Numbered from the stretch's first letter, positions 31,201 through 43,320 are shown. The stretch: DNA of 64,000 bases from CAWAMR01 sp963783095 (GCA_963783095.1 CAWAMR010000003.1:930001-994000), one strand, 5' to 3'. The notes: generated from the sequence alone by a model not told the origin. Translations and numbers: made by a program.

Positions 31201-34200
31201 CGGTATCAACGCAGTTGTCGATAGCGCCTACAACGACCGCGTTATCGGTAATACCGCGGGAGATTCATTCTACCTCGGCAGCGGCAGCGACTCGATCACC
31301 GGTGGCGGCGGGCAAGACAGCTTCTATTTTCAGGGAACGCAATTCGGCAACGATACCATCAATGAGTCCTCCACCGGCAACGCCCTGAATTTCTATAACT
31401 TTGGCCAGGGAATCGATCTCAGCTTGCAACAATCCGAAGCCGGCGTTGCCCAAACCCTCGAACCGGGTAGCGCGAACAGCCCGACGCTGACGTTGAGCGA
31501 TCCATCCGCCTTCGGCACCGTCGTCGGCACACCCTATGCCGATACCATCGTCGGCAACGCGGCCACGGACGAAACCATCATTGGCGGCGGCGGCGAAGAC
31601 AGTCTGCAGGCCGGCAACGGCAACGATTACCTCCAGGGCGACGTCACCCAGGTCGTCTATCTCGACTTCCCAACTCCCGATCAGGCGGATCCCGACGAGC
31701 ACATCTATACTCCGCTGGAAGAAGCCGCCATCCAACAGGGCCTGGAGGCCGACTACGCCGACTACAATTTCTTCTTCACGCAAAACCAGTCCACCGCGCA
31801 ACAAGTCGCGGCTACTACCGGCGGCCAATACGTTACGGAGATCATCGATGCGCCGGTCGTCGGCGGTTCTGCCGATGAGCTCGACACGGACAATCTCAGT
31901 CTGGGCGGCACGGCAGAAGTTAATGTATCGCCATTCCTGGGCAGCGAATCGGCAGGCCTGGTGCCGCCGACGAGCGCGAATATTATCGGCTTGACGACCA
32001 CCATTGCCGCGCATGAACTCGGCCACCTGGTGGGCCTCCAGCACCAGGACGCTCTGGGACCGATCGGCACCGGAATTGACAGCGGCATCAACCCGGATTC
32101 GTTCTACCCGGCCTATCCGGCCTACCCGACCTCCACGGCAATTAGCTCCTTTGTATCGTCTGCGGGAGTCACATTCACCGCTACCGTAACCGCCGACAAC
32201 CCAAGCGATGGCGTGCCCACGGGAACGGTTGATTTTTACGACCTGACGACAAATACCGACCTGACACCCGGCGGCGTCAGCGTGGCCCAAGGCAGCGCTT
32301 TCGTCACGCCTTCACAAACGATCGCTGTCGGCGATGTAATCGTCGCGACTTTCACCAGTTCCAGCGGTTACACCAGCAGTAGCGCCAGCGAAACCGTGGA
32401 CTCGATTGCCACCACGACCTCGGTGACGGTTTCAACCTCGTACAGTTACACCTACTACGAAGTTCTTCCCACCTTAACGGCGACGGTCAGTGCTGCCAAC
32501 GAGGCTGAAGTCCCTGGAGGAGCCGTCGAGTTTTTTGACGGCAACACCTCTCTCGGCACTGCTTCCATCAGCTATGGCACGGCCACACTCGTTTTGTCGC
32601 CGTCTCAGCAGCCGCCGGCACCAGGGGATCTCATTACCGCTGTTTACAGTGGCAGCGGCAATTTTGCCGGCAGCAGCAGCGGCCAAGCCGTGATTCCAAG
32701 TGCCACGAACCTTTACGTCTACTCGGAGGGCACCGGCCCCTACTCTTATTACCAGGTGGACGTGAGCAGTGCCGCCGGCGGCACCCCCACAGGGACGATA
32801 GACTTCTACGACGCCACGACCAAAACAGACTTGACGGCAACCCCTCTGACGCTTTCCGGCGGCGGCGCTTACATTTACGTATCGTCGTTTAATGCGCAGC
32901 CCAATGGCGGCGATGTCATCCTCGTCACTTATACCAGTAATTCGAGCAGTTTTCTGAATAGCGCGAGCAGCCTGTCCGTTCTGAGCGGCACCACCACAAC
33001 TCTGACCGTAGCCGGCAGTCAGCTTACCGCAACCGTCAGCGCCTCAGGCGGGTGGACTCCGACAGGCATGGTGAATTTCTACGACACAACGACAAACACT
33101 TCTCTGGGGAGGCGCAACTGTTTGATGGCGTCGCGACGCTGCCGCTGAATGCGCCGCTTACGGTCGGGGATGTCATCACTGCCACCTACCAGGGTGGGAG
33201 CGGTTTTGTCGGCAGCAGCAATTCCGCGACAGTTCCGAATCCGAGCGCCAGCACGATTGTAGTGTACGCCTATGCAGATTATGGATACTTCTACGTGAGC
33301 TTGACCGGTGCCAACGGCCAAGCCCCGACCGGATCTCTCGACTTCTACGATGAGACGACCAATACCGACTTGACGCCGACGCCCGTGAGCGTCGACGGCT
33401 ACGCCTACGTTGACACTTACCAGTTGGCACAACTGCCCTCAGCTGGGGATTCGATCCTCATCACCTACACCAGCAACAACAGCTTCCAGAGCAGCAGCAC
33501 AACCGTTACCTTCGAACCGTTCGATTACTACACGTATGGCCAGGGAAGTTCCGGCACGGCATCCACGACAACCTCCTTGAGCCTTTCGACATCCTATGTC
33601 GTAGCCACCGTCGAAGTCCCAGCTACGGATTCGGATGTAACGAATGGGTCGATCGATTTCTACGACGCGACGACCCAGACGGATCTGACACCGGGAGGCA
33701 TGAGCGCATCGGACGGCGGTGCGACCCTGTACTTCTTCGATCTGCCTGCCAACGAGCAACCGGCGATCGGCGATGTCATCACGGCAAGCTATAGTGGTTC
33801 GAGCAGTTTCACTGCGAGCGGTGCCGGGGTGACTATTCCGAAGTCGAGTTCCACGACTTCACTGAGTTCCATCATCGCGTCGAACGGTCAAAGCATCGTC
33901 TTGACAGCAGCGGTTAGCGGATCCGACGAAACGCCTACCGGATCGGTAGATTTTTACGACGAGACGACGAACACCGATCTGGGAAGTTCGACGGTCCTAT
34001 ATGACTCGGCCATCGGGGAGTTTGACGCTTCCATCCCGGCGCAACCGGCAAGCGGCGACAGCATTATCGCAACCTACAGCGGCGACAGCAACTATGCCGC
34101 CAGTGCCTCCGGATTGACCGTCAGCCCGGTGAAGACTACAACTTCAGTGAATTACAGTGCTTCGTCGAATGGTGAGAATGTAGTCGTGACGGCAACAGTC

Positions 34201-37200
34201 ATCACGGCGAATGGCTCGACGCCGGCTGGTGCTGTGAACTTCTACGACGCCACGACCGGGAAGTACCTGGCGCAGAACGTCGAACTAGTCGACGGCAGTG
34301 CATCTTTGCCGGTGTCGCCCGCAGTGGGTGACGTTATCACGGCCACGTTCAGCAGTGGCAGCAATGGTTACTTTGCAAGCAGCAGTGCCGGCCAGCCGAT
34401 CGCAATGATCGGCACAACGACTTCACTGGCCGGTACTCTCGAGTTGACGGCAACGGTCAGCTCGCCGAACGGTGGGAGCGTGGACTTCTATGACGAGACA
34501 ACCGAAACCGACTTGACGCCGGGTGGTGTGCCACTTACCGGGAACAGCGCGAGCACTTCCGTATCACTGTGCGCTGGCCGGCGACAACATCGTGGCAATC
34601 TATTCGGACGAAAACGGAGCCGTCTCGACGCCGACGCTGACCCAGTGTTTCGTCTTGACTGCATCGGTAAGCGCCTCGAGCGGAATGACACCGGCGGGAG
34701 CCGTCGATTTCTACGACGCCACAACCGGAAAGGATCTGACGCCGGGCGGCGTGTCGCTGGTCAATGGAAGTGCCGGGACCATGCTCGCTCTGACTCTGGC
34801 CGGCCACGATATCATCGCAACATACAGCGGCTCGCCATATATTCTCCAGAGCAACGCCAGCCAAACACTTGGTTCCGATGCTTATGAAACGGTCCACGAC
34901 ATCATGGCGTCGCCGGATGCGGTCGGCTCTACGCTGTTGGATGCAGCGGGCGCAACGTACGTGGGCGAGCGCGATGCGATTGCCCTGGCCTTCGATGACA
35001 CCGGCACCGTGCAACAGAAGCAGAATCTGCCAACTGTCACCGGGCTGAATGTTTCGGGAGTTCTTCCCCCGGCGGCGATCCAGACCGTGGCACAGGAAGA
35101 AAATCCCAATTTCACGATCGACCAGGCTTACGTCCTCGGAAACAACGGCAACCTTCCCACTCTGGCTGTACCAAACACTCTGCCGGCGGGCCTGCCCGAT
35201 TCCGGGAAGACCTTCGACGTAACCGCGACAGCAGTCAATGCCTATCTCGCGCAGGGAGAAACCGACTTCTACACCTTCAACGGCCAAGCCGGCGAAGTGA
35301 TGACCTTCCAAATCATCTCGAACACGGATACTCAGAATACCAACCCAATCATCCCGGAACTGTTAGTGGTTGGCCCGAATGGGCAAGTTATCGGATACAA
35401 TGTCCACGAATTTGAGTCGGCGGACTCCACCTTAATTGATGTCACCCTCCCGACAACTGGGGCTTACTACATCGGGGTGGATAGTTTGCTCAACCTAACC
35501 GCCGGCAATTACCAACTCTTCGTCTACAGCTTCGCGACCAGTACAACTCCCAGCCCGGCAGGGGCGGGCGATACGCTCTCGGGTGGTTCGGGCAACGATA
35601 CTCTGGTGGGCAGCTCGGGTAACGACGTCTTCAACGTCTACTCCACCGGCTCGAACCAGACGACCATTATCGGGGGCAGCGGTAACGACACCATCAACAA
35701 TTTCTCTGTGGGGAATTACACGCAGCCCAACACGGCTCCGGTTGCGACCTCCTTGTCGTTGTCGACGAGTGCATCCACGGTTCAAATCGGCCAGCCTGTA
35801 ACATTCACAGCGACAGTTACTGCCGGCGACAGCGAAGTCCCGACAGGTACGGTTACTTTCTTCGATAGCACAACGGGAACAGACCTGGGAACGGTTGCTC
35901 TCTCCGTTGTGAATAGCGTCGACCAGGCACTGTTGACCGTTTCGACCCTGCCGAATGGCGACAACACCATCACGGCACTCTATTCGAGCGGCAGCAATTT
36001 CGAGTTTAGCTACGGCCAGTTGACCGAGGATGTTACCACTTCTGCGAGCCTATCTACTCCCACGATCGCGCTGAGTAATACAGGCGGGACGTACAATCAG
36101 ACGGCCTACGCAGCAACTGCCACAATAGCCGGTACCAACGGCCAGGCAGGGAGCAGCTTGGAGGGAGTCGGGCTGATGTTGGATTACAAACAAATTGATT
36201 CCAACGGCAACGTGATAGCAGACCTCGGCAGCCAGGCCCCGATCAACGTCGGACGGTACGAAGTCACTGCCTCGTTCGCGGGCAGCGCAGACTACAGCAG
36301 TGCAAGCCAAACTGTCATTTTCAATATCACCCCAGCGACCTTGACGGTTTCCGGCATCACTGCTTCGAACAAGACTTACGACAGCACGACCAACGCGACG
36401 CTGAGCACCAGTAGTGCTTCGCTGTCCGGCGTCTACGGTGGTGATAGCGTGACCTTAAGCACATCGGGTGCCACCGGCGCATTCGCCTCCAAGGATGTGG
36501 CCAATGGCATTTCGGTTACGGTGTCCGGACTGACCATCAGCGGAGCGCAAGCGGGAGACTATACGCTTGCCGAACCGACCACAACGGCCAATATCACCGC
36601 AGCGACCTTGACAGTTTCCGGCATCACGGCCTCGAACAAGGTTTATGACAGCACAACTGCGGCCACGCTGAACACCAGTAGCGCTTCGCTGTCCGGCGTC
36701 TACGGTGGTGATAGCGTGACCTTAAGCACATCGGGTGCCACCGGCGCATTCGCCTCCAAGGATGTGGCCAATGGCATTTCGGTTACGGTGTCCGGACTGA
36801 CCATCAGCGGAGCGCAAGCGGGAGACTATACGCTTGCCGAACCGACCACAACGGCCAATATCACCCCAGCGACCTTGACGGTTTCCGGCATCACAGCTTC
36901 GAACAAGGTTTACGACAGCACAACTGCGGCCACCCTGAACACCACTAGTGCTTCGCTGTCCGGCGTTTACAGTGGCGATAGCGTGACCTTAAGCACTTCG
37001 GGTGCCACCGGCGCATTTGCTTCCAAGGATGTGGCAACTGGGATTACCGTTACGGTGTCCGGACTGACCATCAGCGGTGCTCAAGCGGGAGACTATACGC
37101 TTGCCGAGCCGACCACGACGGCCAATATCACCGCAGCGACCTTGACAGTTTCCGGCATCACGGCCTCGAACAAGGTTTATGACAGCACAACTGCGGCCAC

Positions 37201-39350
37201 GCTGAACACCAGTAGCGCTTTGCTGTCCGGCGTCTACGGTGGTGATAGCGTGACCTTAAGCACATCGGGTGCCACCGGCGCATTCGCCTCCAAGGATGTG
37301 GCCAATGGCATTTCGGTTACGGTGTCCGGACTGACCATCAGCGGAGCGCAAGCGGGAGACTATACGCTTGCCGAACCGACCACAACGGCCAATATCACCG
37401 CAGCGACCTTGACAGTTTCCGGCATCACGGCCTCGAACAAGGTTTATGACAGCACAACTGCGGCCACGCTGAACACCAGTAGCGCTTCGCTGTCCGGCGT
37501 CTACGATGGTGATAGCGTGACCTTGAGCACATCGGGTGCCTCCGGCGCATTCGCCTCCAAGGATGTGGCCAATGGGATTACGGTTACGGTGTCCGGACTG
37601 ACCATCAGCGGAGCGCAAGCGGGAGACTATACGCTTGCCGAGCCGACCACAACGGCCAATATAACGCCCGCGACTTTGACGGTGTCCGGCATCACTGCTG
37701 CCAATAAGGTCTACGACGGCACCACGAACGCCACCCTGAACACCGGTAGTGCTTCGCTGTCCGGCGTCTACAGTGGCGATAGCGTGACCCTAAGCGCCTC
37801 GGGTGCCACCGGCGCATTTGCGTCCAAGGATGTGGCCAATGGAATTACGGTTACGGTGTCCGGACTGACCATCAGCGGAGCGACAAGCGGGAGACTATAC
37901 GCTTGCCGAGCCGACCACAACTGCCAATATCACCGCAGCGACCTTGACGGTGTCCGGCATCACAGCTTCGAACAAGGTTTATGACAGCACGACCAAGGCG
38001 ACGCTGAGTACCAGTAGCGCTGCACTGTCGGAGTTTACAGTGGTGATAGCGTGACCCTAAGCACCTCGGGTGCCACCGGCGCATTTGCGTCCAAGGATGT
38101 GGCCAATGGAATTACGGTTACGGTGTCCGGACTGACCATCAGCGGTGCTCAAGCGGGAGACTATACGCTTGCCGAGCCGACCACGACGGCCAATATCACC
38201 GCAGCGACCTTGACAGTTTCCGGCATCACGGCCTCGAACAAGACTTACGACAGCACGACCAACGCGACGCTGAGTACCAGTAGCGCTGCACTGGTCGGAG
38301 TTTACAGTGGTGATAGCGTGACCTTAAGCACTTCGGGTGCCACCGGCGCATTCGCCTCCAAGGATGTGGCCAATGGCATTACGGTTACGGTCTCCGGACT
38401 GACCATCAGCGGAGCGCAAGCGGGAGATTATACGCTTGCCGAGCCGACCACAACGGCCAATATCACCGCAGCGACCTTGACGGTGTCCGGCATCACGGCT
38501 TCGAACAAGGTTTATGACAGCACGACCAAGGCGACGCTGAGTACCAGTAGCGCTGCACTGGTCGGAGTTTACAGTGGTGATAGCGTGACCCTAAGCACCT
38601 CGGGTGCCACCGGCGCAGGTTGCGTCCAAGGATGTGGCCAATGGGATTACGGTTACAGTGTCCGGACTGACACTCAGCGGAGCGCAAGCGGGAGACTATA
38701 CGCTGGCCGAGCCGACCACAACGGCCAATATAACGCCCGCGACTTTGACGGTGTCCGGCATCACTGCTGCCAATAAGGTCTACGACGGCACCACGAACGC
38801 CACCCTGAACACTGCCGGTGCGATCTTGGTCGGGGTGTACAACGGCGACACGGTTACTTTGAACACCTCGGGAGCCGAAGGCACCTTCGCCTCTCCGAGC
38901 GTGGCGAACGGCGTTACAGTTACGATCTCAGGTCTGGCAATTAACGGCGCACAGTCCGGCGATTACACGCTGATTCAGCCGGCCACGACTGCGAATATTA
39001 CTGCGGCGGACATTACCAGCCAAACGATTTTTACGCGGGGCGGTGCCACTCAGGTCCGATCCTCCAGCGGCAATTACTGGGTCCAAAGTGCCTCGCTGGA
39101 AAACACCGGCAAGACAACTTACAACGGTCCGATAGTGATAGTGTTTAACAATTTGGCGAGTGGCACGGCCGTTAAAGGTGCTACCATCAACGGCGTATTC
39201 GTGAGCGCGCTGCAGAATAGCAACGGCCAATACTACATAACAGTCTTGAGTTCATCGAGTTCGTTTACTCCTGGCGAGTCGGTCAGCATGTCCCTTCAAT
39301 TCACCCTGAACCCGGGCACAAGCTACACCGTTCAAGTGCTCGATGGATAA
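22300..39350 (+). CDS. Giant secreted multidomain surface protein, seven frameshifts
   Basis: About 5,680 codons when joined across single-base breaks near 28701, 29431, 33107, 34569, 37883, 38028 and 38619. The N-terminus is basic and has LELLEPRLVP, like the LEDRxxPS element of other planctomycete giants. Order: right-handed beta-helix (repeats like NVISGN, GNLVEGNYIGTDA; about 22.4-25.0 kb), PKD-like domains (25.3-27.2 kb), RTX-like GGxGND repeats (27.8-31.6 kb), a region with HELGHLVGLQH (about 32.0 kb) that fits the metzincin HExxHxxGxxH zinc site, Ig-like TPTGTVDFYD repeats (32.1-34.9 kb), a PPC-like domain (35.2-35.5 kb), ten YDG repeats, and a beta-rich end. It is probably an adhesin or surface protease outside the cell. 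Confidence 0.75.
27787..30480 (+). repeat. 57-residue RTX-like tandem repeat block
   Basis: About 15 copies of a 171-nt unit, for example starting near 27942 and 28113. Each encodes GGSSITMFAGTGNDMASSTG, then GSSIVIVGGMGNDAMSS, and then a GGTNVMMQGGTGNTTMTQ-like part. GTGND and GGMGND resemble RTX calcium-binding nonapeptides. Copies are near-identical in DNA, so recombination or assembly collapse is possible. The repeats generate long shadow frames on the minus strand. Confidence 0.85.
32150..34870 (+). repeat. Ig-like (Big_3-type) repeat block
   Basis: About ten diverged units with VPTGTVDFYDLTTNTDLTPG or close variants, each about 85-100 residues, alternating with TYSGSSSF-like strands. 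They match bacterial Ig-like stalk domains. They are less alike in DNA than the RTX-like and YDG blocks, which suggests older duplication. Confidence 0.7.
36335..39005 (+). repeat. Ten 89-residue YDG-type repeats
   Basis: Period is 267 nt (copies start near 36335, 36602, 36869, 37136, 37403, 37670 and on). Each encodes TLTVSGITASNKVYDSTT, then SGVYGGDSVTLSTSGATGAF, then ISGAQAGDYTLAEPTTTANI. The YDxTT and GDY elements mark YDG domains of large adhesins. Adjacent copies are almost identical in DNA. Three of the seven frame breaks lie in this block. Confidence 0.85.
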
Positions 39351-39374
39351 AGCCATTAACTAAAGGATACTTTT

Positions 39375-40083
39375 GTGAAGTCTACCTACAAATTGTTCGC
39401 GACTTCCCTGCTTGCTGCGACTTGCGTGGCGTTTGCCCCAGCAATTGGCCGCGCAGGATTATATCGTCACGCTCGACACCTCATCTTTAGAGCTGCAACC
39501 GGGGTACACCTATGCAATTGACTTTGTTTTTAGTCCCGGCGGACCAAGTTCGAATATCGCGACCGTCAGCCAAATTGATTTCGGCGGCGGTGTTGGAGAC
39601 CCTTCAAGCATTCTGACATCCGGTTCGGTTACGGGAGATGGACAATCGCAACCCATCGTGCTATCGGCAAGTGGAGGTTATGCCGAGTTCACAGAGGTCT
39701 TTACGCCGGGCAGTCAGTTGCAGTTTTCCTTGAATGTGACTAAACAATCGGACAACTCACCGCCCTATGAAATGGACTTGGACAGCTTTTATTTTAACAT
39801 TCTGTACGGCACCTGTCCAAATCCATGCTACAACGGATTCTCTAATATCGCAACGAATAATCTGAATGATTCATTCTTGGAGATCGATACGAATCCGGGC
39901 GGCCAACAGATGGTTTGCGCTTCCTATAGTACCGATCCCAATTTTCCCAACATTTGCGCGCCAACGGTTGTCGGGACTGTCGTCGCGACGCCTGCGCCGG
40001 GTTCCCTCATTTTGGCTCTCTTTGGGCTATCGGCTCTGGCGGTTTCGAGAATTCTCCGGCGTCAAAAAGGAGCTGTACTCTGA
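39375..40083 (+). CDS. PEP-CTERM-like exported protein, frameshifted
   Basis: The GTG at 39375 begins MKSTYKLFATSLLAATCVAF, then APAIGRA, a signal peptide. The mature part is in the next frame (DYIVTLDTSSLELQPGYTYA onward), so one base is extra near 39461. The C-terminus is ATPAPGSLILALFGLSALAV followed by SRILRRQKG: a Pro-rich motif, one membrane helix and a basic tail, the layout of PEP-CTERM sorting signals with PAP in place of PEP. It starts 24 bp after the giant gene and may be exported and anchored with it. Total is about 235 residues. Confidence 0.7.
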
Positions 40084-41116
40084 AGCGTGCCGCACCCGGC
40101 AGCGTCGATTTCTTCGACAGCCATTTGCCCCGGCGAGAGAGTTTGCCCGTCCAACGATTCACCCGATCAATCGTTGACTTGCATGGAAGCGGTTGGAACC
40201 TTGGCGGTTCCTTGCATTCTTCAAAGTGGCTCGCTGTCAACGGGTGACAAGAAGCCTTTGCGAGTGGGTGTTACGGGGCTCGAACCTGTGACCCCCAGTG
40301 TGTCATACAGTCAAAGTAGTGTACGCCATCGTTCGCCGTTGTTCGGAACGCCGTAAAAACACGACAGTTTTCAAGTCTCAGTGTTCACTACTGTGCGCTT
40401 CCGTCCGGGCGATTGGCAGCACTTAGGCAGCACAAATTGAACCCCTGATTCATGCTGTAGGTTCATTCGCCTCGCCACCTTCAACCGGGCGGGGTTGGAA
40501 TTGCTCTAAGCTTAGAAGGAGCAAAATCGGAACAAATCGTGCCTCACTACTGAGATTCTGCAATTCGGTGTACAAAGGCCGTGAACGCAACGGTGGCGTG
40601 GTTCAGTGTTCCCGCTGAGCGACGCCGACAGTCTTCGGTGCTAGCCCTCCTCGTCGGGCTTGAGGAAGGCGTGATGTACGCGGTGGACGGGCGTACCAGC
40701 AAGATTCCTCACGACTCGACCGCGGGCGGCGACCACGTTCTCATGATGTAGACAGTTATCACATTCACCAAATCTTCACATTATGGCTTATCGCTTAGAT
40801 ACCTGAATTCAGTGCTCCAGTCTGCCCGTTTGATACTTCGGTCGATCAGACCGATGCGCACAAAACCGCTGTTAAAGGCCCGCCTTTCCCACTTCTTGCG
40901 ATCTCCTTCGCATTTCGAAGAGCCTACCTGCGAACTTCGCGGTTGTGAGAACGAGAAGGCAGCCGCTAGCATCACTCTGGCGAAGACCCGGCTCCAGTAC
41001 GCGGCTCGACCCAGAATGGTGACATCGGCAAGGGTAACTCCTTGACGAGTCTAAACTCGACGCGACAAAACGAGCATCTTGGCCATTGACCTCGGCAAGC
41101 TCAACATCGTTTTCGA
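40084..41116. other. Gene-poor region with tRNA-like fragment
   Basis: No supported gene. Around 40270-40295 the minus strand reads CACAGGTTCGAGCCCCG, a T-arm-like fragment, but no full tRNA folds; the plus frame there reads GVTGLEPVTPSVS, a peptide often seen where such sequence is translated. The 19-nt sequence CTTCGGTCGATCAGACCGA occurs at 40836-40854 and again at 42458-42476. Confidence 0.4.
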
Positions 41117-42076
41117 CTACTTCTTCTCGGTCCCCCGCTCGATTATTTCAGCTGGAAGTTTCCACAAACGAAGCGTTTTATCCTCGCTGCCGGTCGCAAG
41201 CGTTTTGCCGTCAGGAGCGAAAACAACCGAGTGAACGCCGGCCTTGTGGCCCACGGTTGTCCGTTCGCGGTGGCCTGTCGCGACATTCCAAAGTGTGACG
41301 CTCCCATTCCAGTCCGCTGCCGCCAGCAAACGGCCGTCGGGAGAGAATGTGAGGCACAGCAGACAACTCGTGGACGCTCCCTTTTCACTGGCAAACGATT
41401 TCACGAGCGAACCGTCGCGGAGGTTATAGAGATCGACTCTGTCGATAGTCTTGTCCGCGGATGAATCTGCCGACACACAAGCAATGGTTTCGCCACTGGG
41501 AGAGAAAGCGGCGCGTAAGTAACCTGGGAAGATGCGAGTCAACTTACCCGTAGCCTCATCCCACATTTTCACCGGTCCCTCGTTCGACGAGGTCGCCAAG
41601 TACTTGCCATTGCGGGAATAGGTGACGAACGTGACCGGCTTGTCGTCGGAGATGGTTCGCAGTAAGCTGGCTCGTTCGACATCCCAAAACTGGACACCAC
41701 CGGATTGTTTTCCGCCGTTTCCACCAAATTGTCCCCATTGGGTGATGCCTGCTGCCAGGGTTTTGCCATCGGGTGAGAACACCAGGGGCGAAAGCGGCTT
41801 GTCCGTGGCCCATTTCCGCGTGATTTTGCCGGAAGCTGCATCGCGCAACTGCATTTCGAAGCCGATAACTGTTGCGAGTGCTTTTCCGTCTGCCGTCCAA
41901 CTCTGAACGGGCCCCGCGCTGTGCAACCGGAATGCTTCCGTGAACACGTCCTGAGATACGTCCTCGGCATCCGGGACGGATCCCAATATCCTCAGTGCCA
42001 CTCGAAACACTCGTTTTGCGTGGCGTTCGATAATACGGTCCCAATCGGGAAATACACTTTCGACCATGGGATTCAC
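41117..42076 (-). CDS. ECF-sigma fragment fused to WD40 repeats
   Basis: 319 residues. Residues 1-53 (VFPDWDRIIERHAKRVFRVA, then LRILGSVPDAEDVSQDVFTE) are the start of an ECF sigma factor region 2. At AFRLHSAGPV it switches directly to WD40 repeats (QSWTADGKALATV, LSPLVFSPDGKTLAAGI, LCLTFSPDGRLLAAADWNGS, SVVFAPDGKTLATGSEDKTL). Regions 2.3 to 4 are missing, so it cannot work as a sigma factor. Planctomycetes do have ECF-WD40 fusions; here an in-frame deletion most likely joined the two ends. Expression is uncertain. Confidence 0.65.
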   Translation of the reverse strand: MNPMVESVFPDWDRIIERHAKRVFRVALRILGSVPDAEDVSQDVFTEAFRLHSAGPVQSWTADGKALATVIGFEMQLRDAASGKITRKWATDKPLSPLVFSPDGKTLAAGITQWGQFGGNGGKQSGGVQFWDVERASLLRTISDDKPVTFVTYSRNGKYLATSSNEGPVKMWDEATGKLTRIFPGYLRAAFSPSGETIACVSADSSADKTIDRVDLYNLRDGSLVKSFASEKGASTSCLLCLTFSPDGRLLAAADWNGSVTLWNVATGHRERTTVGHKAGVHSVVFAPDGKTLATGSEDKTLRLWKLPAEIIERGTEKK

Positions 42077-42660
42077 TTTGCGGCGAAGCAGGATTTGATG
42101 TCAACCCAAGGTAGTCGCACGAAATGTCTGGCGATGACCTGGAAGTCTAAAAGAAATAACAAGAATCTGCATCCACTCCATTTTACTGATCTGCCGACCG
42201 CTCGAGAGAAAGGAATAGACCATTGCTCTCCGGAGTTCAAAAGGCCGAGTCACTGTTAAAATGTTCAAATCCCGCCAACAGTTGCCTTCGCAACCATTGA
42301 CGAGATTTGGTGTTTTCAAACCGTCGGGGCGACCGGATTCGAACCGGGTGAAGCACGTCGATTGCCGTGACAAGTGCCACACAGGTCACGTCATATTTGG
42401 AGTCCTCTTGCGCACTTCGGTCCGACACGCCGAAGCAGCGAACGCCCGATTTGGGCGCTTCGGTCGATCAGACCGACACAGGTTGGCGGAGTTGCGCTGC
42501 ACACGGAGGTCGATCAGATCGACGCTCGCAGAGAGGAGCACTCGCAAAAACGCGGACCCAGTTTTCGTGCGGTTGATCGGTTCTTCGAGACGGAAGTTCA
42601 AAAGACCCGGCTGGGCCATCGAGCCTTGCTGTGCCCCGAAGCGGACCGAGCCGGCCTGAT
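42077..42660. other. No supported gene; remnant sequence
   Basis: The short open frames here are unconvincing. Near 42325-42355 the minus strand has a T-arm-like CCGGTTCGAATCCGG followed by TCGCCCCGA, resembling the 3' end of a proline tRNA, but the 5' half is absent. The plus frame there reads VGATGFEPGE. The repeat from 40836 recurs at 42458-42476. Confidence 0.4.
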
Positions 42661-42661
42661 T

Positions 42662-42850
42662 TAAGAAGTGCTGCTTCTACTGATTCAGAAACACCCTGAT
42701 TTTCAATACGATCAGCACGTGAACTTTCGCGGTTGGCTGCGCACCATCGCCCACAATTGGTGGAGTAACTACGGAAGACGCACCAAGTCCCCTTTGCCGA
42801 TCGAACCGAATGCATGCACCGTGCGGTTCCGATGGCGTTCAAATCCATCG
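42662..42850 (+). pseudogene. ECF sigma factor fragment
   Basis: EVLLLLIQKHPDFQYDQHVN then FRGWLRTIAHNWWSNYGRR is region 2 of an ECF sigma factor of the planctomycete type (VQKLPxFxYD, FRGWLRT). It lacks a start, with a TAA just before EVLLLL, and loses the family after about 40 residues. This is a decayed fragment, the second one in this stretch after the minus-strand WD40 chimera. Confidence 0.65.
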
Positions 42851-43011
42851 AGAAGTCGCGGAACTCATAGCTGGCGAATTCATCGTGCGGAGAAAGGCTC
42901 GGGTGTGTTTCGGATGCACCCTTGCACTGCTTGATTTCAACCAGAGGCTCGTTGAGCTTGCGGCATTCGGCTTCGTCGTCGTCGGCGCGCGCATCATCGG
43001 CTAGGGTGGAG

Positions 43012-43320
43012 TTAACCGCTTCTCTGCGACTCTATGGGAATCGAACCCGGAGGCGGCATCAAAATGGGACAATCTGTACCACCATTTGCCACGAAGTTAA
43101 CTGTTTTTGTGGGAATATTACCATCAGGCCCTGAAACTTTCAATTGGCAGCCGGTCGCCGCAGCCATAAGAGTCAAAGTGGTTTGCCATATTCCAGTTTC
43201 AGGCTCAGCGAAAACAATAGTGCTTGCAAGTATGTTCTTGCCAGTTGAATCCAGTACCACGGCACTCGTCGGCGGATTGGTCATGTAGGTGCCGTATGGA
43301 TGGAATGTTAGCGGCAGCAT
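43012..43320 (-). CDS. Small hypothetical protein
   Basis: 102 residues from the ATG complement at 43318-43320: LPLTFHPYGTYMTNPPTSAV, then TGIWQTTLTLMAAATGCQLK, ending in a Pro-rich tail. It has the beta-rich look of small carrier or transthyretin-like domains. No family was recognised, and the upstream frame is closed. Coding status is uncertain; the surrounding sequence is full of remnants. Confidence 0.35.
   Translation of the reverse strand: MLPLTFHPYGTYMTNPPTSAVVLDSTGKNILASTIVFAEPETGIWQTTLTLMAAATGCQLKVSGPDGNIPTKTVNFVANGGTDCPILMPPPGSIPIESQRSG

Noticed and set aside
28690..38640. Programmed ribosomal frameshifting in the giant gene
   Set aside because: The seven breaks have no common slippery motif, are of both signs, and two fall in repeat units whose sister copies are intact.
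27787..39005. CRISPR arrays in the tandem repeats
   Set aside because: The repeats are coding, without unique spacers of constant size between short repeats, and no cas genes are near.
40258..42400. Complete tRNA genes near 40.3 and 42.3 kb
   Set aside because: Only T-arm-like ends are present; no D arm, anticodon arm or acceptor 5' strand can be folded.
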